DNA of 64,000 bases from an uncultured Bacteroidales bacterium (GTDB lineage: Bacteria; Bacteroidota; Bacteroidia; Bacteroidales; P3). A program made the position numbers and the translations under genes. The notes under the pieces were generated by a model. The model saw only the letters and a program-made list of their open reading frames with translations, was not told the DNA's origin and made no database searches. The DNA is taken from assembly GCA_900317125.1 (NCBI GenBank), contig ONFR01000010.1, positions 1 to 64,000 of the forward strand, given 5' to 3'. Shown piece by piece: positions 62,245-64,000 of this stretch (position 1 is the first letter of the stretch; each line of letters starts with the position of its first letter).

Positions 62245-63978
62245 ATGATGTCTGTTGTTTTCTTTGGCCGGGACAGGACGTTGCGCAGGGGCATGGTATG
62301 CCTGTCGCTGCTGTTGTGTTTGCTTCCGTTTGTTGCACGGGGGCAGGCGTTTGGCTTTATATCCCCATCGGGTCACTTGCTGAAGGGCAATGTTGTGGGC
62401 AGTGGACTGGAGGTGAGCAAGTGGCAGGGGGCCGAGTTGACGGGGGCTTTGGTAATCCCGTCGTCGGTGTCGTATCAAGGCACCTTGTATAGTGTGCGGA
62501 GGATAGGATCGTTTGCCTTGACGGGTATCACGTCGGTGAGCATCCCCAATTCGGCACGGGTGATTGTCGACAGTGCTTTCAGGGGGTGTACAGGCTTGAC
62601 CACGGTTTCGTTGGGGGATTCGGTTCGGGATATTGGGAGATGTGCTTTCTATCGTTGTACGGGGCTGCTGGCGGTGGTGTTGCCGGCAACGCTGGAGACA
62701 GTCGGTGAGTATGCTTTTGCCGGGTGTTCGGCCCTGGGCGACACGTTGGTGATTCCCAGCTCGGTGGTGACGGTGGGAGGCTATGCTTTTCGCGAGTGCA
62801 GACGGTTGAGGGGGATACGTGTGGACGGCTCTCTCGGCTCGTTGCCTGATGAGTGTTTTGCTTATTGCGACTCGTTGGAGTGGGTGGACTTTGGCTCGGG
62901 TGTTGATACCTTGGGCCGCAGCGTGTTCTTCGATTGCTTTAGTCTGGTGTCAATAGCGCTGCCTGAAGGACTGAAGTATATCGGTATCGGCGCCTTCGAG
63001 CGGTGTGGAGGGTTGACTGAGATGGTGGTGCCTGACAGTGTGGCGGGGATTGATGATTATGCTTTCAGTTGGTGTACCGCAATGAGGAGGATGACTTTGG
63101 GCAGCGGAGTGGCAAGTCTGGGTCGCTCGGTTTTCAATCAGTGTGATGCACTGGACACGATTGTGGTGATGCCTTTGGTTCCTCCTTCGGTGGATCCGAC
63201 CACGTTCAACAATACTTCGCAGGGGATGGTGTTTGTGGTTCCCTGCGGCAGGGTGGAGGATTACCGTTCGGCCTGGGGGTCCGGACTGGCTTTTGCCGAG
63301 CCTCAGCCGGAGTTGACGCTGACGTTGGGTGTGAACGACACATTGTGCGGTACAGTCTCGATGGGCGATGGCGTGGGGTGCGATTCGACGGCTGTGGTTG
63401 CTGCCACCCCTTTCCGCGGCTACCGGTTCGAGCGGTGGAGCAATGGACGGACGTCCAATCCCGACACGTTGTATCTGACAGGCGACTCGGTGCTGACTGC
63501 TTTTTTTGAACCGCAGCTGTATACAGTGGATGTGCAGGTGAATGACGAGGGGTGGGGTATGGCAACGGGTTCGGGTGTATACGAATATGGCACGGAGGCG
63601 GAGCTGGCGGCGACAGCTCTGGCGGGATATGTGTTTGTGCATTGGAATGACGGCAGTGTCGACAACCCGCGCAGGGTGCGGGTGGAAAGCGATACTGTTT
63701 TTGTGGCTGAGTTTGCCCCAGCGGGTGCAGTGGAAGCGGTTGAGGGGGAGAAACGTGTCCGCGTGTATGCCGAATGGCAGCATGACAATGCCGCGATTGT
63801 ATTGGAGGGCGCCTTGGGCAGGCCGGTGAATGTGGTGGACAGACTGGGGCGCGGTGTGCTGACAATGGCATACGCCCCCGAAAGGCTGAAAATCCCAGTA
63901 TCGGGTAACGGCATTTATATTGTCAGGGTCGGGAACAGCGTCCCTGTGGTAGTCATTCCATCAGCAGGATGCCGCTGA
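62245..63978 (+). CDS. BspA-type leucine-rich-repeat surface protein with C-terminal sorting-like domain
   Basis: A 577-residue secreted protein; the ATG pair at 62245/62248 follows the promoter. Signal region GMVCLSLLLCLLPFVARGQA, cut before Gln. Residues about 80-350 are LRR_5 (BspA/TpLRR) repeats such as SVSIPNSARVIVDSAFRGC, TTVSLGDSVRDIGRCAFYRC and EMVVPDSVAGIDDYAFSWC. Then two Flg_new/InlB-like repeats (FRGYRFERWSNGRTSNPDT; LAGYVFVHWNDGSVDNPRR) and a final beta-rich domain (GYIV-like YIVRVGNSVPVVVI) consistent with T9SS sorting. Such proteins mediate adhesion. An in-frame start at 62116 is rejected because it lies upstream of the promoter. Confidence 0.82.
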   Translation: MMSVVFFGRDRTLRRGMVCLSLLLCLLPFVARGQAFGFISPSGHLLKGNVVGSGLEVSKWQGAELTGALVIPSSVSYQGTLYSVRRIGSFALTGITSVSIPNSARVIVDSAFRGCTGLTTVSLGDSVRDIGRCAFYRCTGLLAVVLPATLETVGEYAFAGCSALGDTLVIPSSVVTVGGYAFRECRRLRGIRVDGSLGSLPDECFAYCDSLEWVDFGSGVDTLGRSVFFDCFSLVSIALPEGLKYIGIGAFERCGGLTEMVVPDSVAGIDDYAFSWCTAMRRMTLGSGVASLGRSVFNQCDALDTIVVMPLVPPSVDPTTFNNTSQGMVFVVPCGRVEDYRSAWGSGLAFAEPQPELTLTLGVNDTLCGTVSMGDGVGCDSTAVVAATPFRGYRFERWSNGRTSNPDTLYLTGDSVLTAFFEPQLYTVDVQVNDEGWGMATGSGVYEYGTEAELAATALAGYVFVHWNDGSVDNPRRVRVESDTVFVAEFAPAGAVEAVEGEKRVRVYAEWQHDNAAIVLEGALGRPVNVVDRLGRGVLTMAYAPERLKIPVSGNGIYIVRVGNSVPVVVIPSAGCR

Positions 63979-64000
63979 CACACCAGTGGCTGAAACTGCC

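Overview
The window is chromosomal DNA of a gut- or rumen-type member of the Bacteroidales (phylum Bacteroidota), most likely an uncultured lineage. The evidence is convergent. Nearly all recognisable promoters have the Bacteroidota -7 box TAnnTTTG(C), usually with TTG about 19-20 bp upstream. Shine-Dalgarno sequences are largely absent. Secreted proteins often have Gln directly after the signal peptidase I site, and several carry type IX secretion (T9SS) C-terminal sorting domains. Lineage markers include GldD, LptE, a DUF2723 membrane protein, SusB-type GH97 and FISUMP-like lipoproteins. Most of the window is moderately GC-rich; two AT-rich patches (about 33.05-36.5 kb and 45.9-48.05 kb) look acquired.

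Layout. 1-2.3 kb (minus): SPFH protein, small membrane protein, ribbon-helix-helix protein and secreted thioredoxin-fold protein (cut by the window edge), in overlapping frames. 2.5-7.2 kb (plus): secreted M1 aminopeptidase, beta-barrel protein, rbfA, LolC/E-like permease. 7.4-8.4 kb (minus): diacylglycerol-kinase-type lipid kinase. 8.5-11.7 kb: a 1075-residue iron-sulfur/flavin fusion dehydrogenase. 11.8-13.7 kb (minus): queC-queD-queE for queuosine precursor synthesis, with a candidate leader switch. 13.7-20.4 kb: HAD phosphatase, galK, a GH97-sialidase fusion and a T9SS subtilase. 20.5-28.3 kb: SpoU methyltransferase, tRNA-His, lipoproteins, an Ntn-hydrolase, DUF2723 protein and LptE on the minus strand; a shortened methyltransferase-like protein, gldD and an alpha/beta hydrolase on the plus strand. 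28.8-33.0 kb: peptide plus surface lipoprotein, then iorAB.

33.0-36.5 kb is an AT-rich accessory patch: a DUF4143 ATPase with palindromes, a DUF2442 relic, a phage-like small protein and a FISUMP-like lipoprotein behind a long, strongly structured leader. 36.6-40.7 kb: DUF4838 glycosidase-like protein and a sodium/solute symporter. 40.9-45.9 kb: rimP-nusA-infB. 45.9-48.05 kb is a second accessory patch: a four-helix-bundle (S23-type) gene between inverted repeats, tRNA-Arg, IS-like debris and a second DUF4143 ATPase with its own palindromes. 48.1-54.8 kb: DNA glycosylase-like repair protein, mrdA-rodA, clpX, secreted nitroreductase-like protein and a second QueD-like protein. 54.9-62.1 kb: Rieske-like lipoprotein, glutaminyl cyclase, efp, thioredoxin-like lipid/envelope genes, manA, pcm and thiL. 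62.2-64 kb: BspA-type leucine-rich-repeat T9SS protein.

Functional themes are envelope biogenesis and surface digestion of peptides and host- or plant-type glycans, with GH97-GH33 next to galK pointing to galactose and sialic acid. The most interesting unexplained signals are: (1) the long-range-paired leader RNA at 36.2-36.48 kb; (2) distinct palindrome sets upstream of each DUF4143 ATPase; (3) a pseudoknot/terminator-like queC leader; and (4) dispersed families of short repeated words filling many spacers, one copy of which sits in frame inside a coding region.
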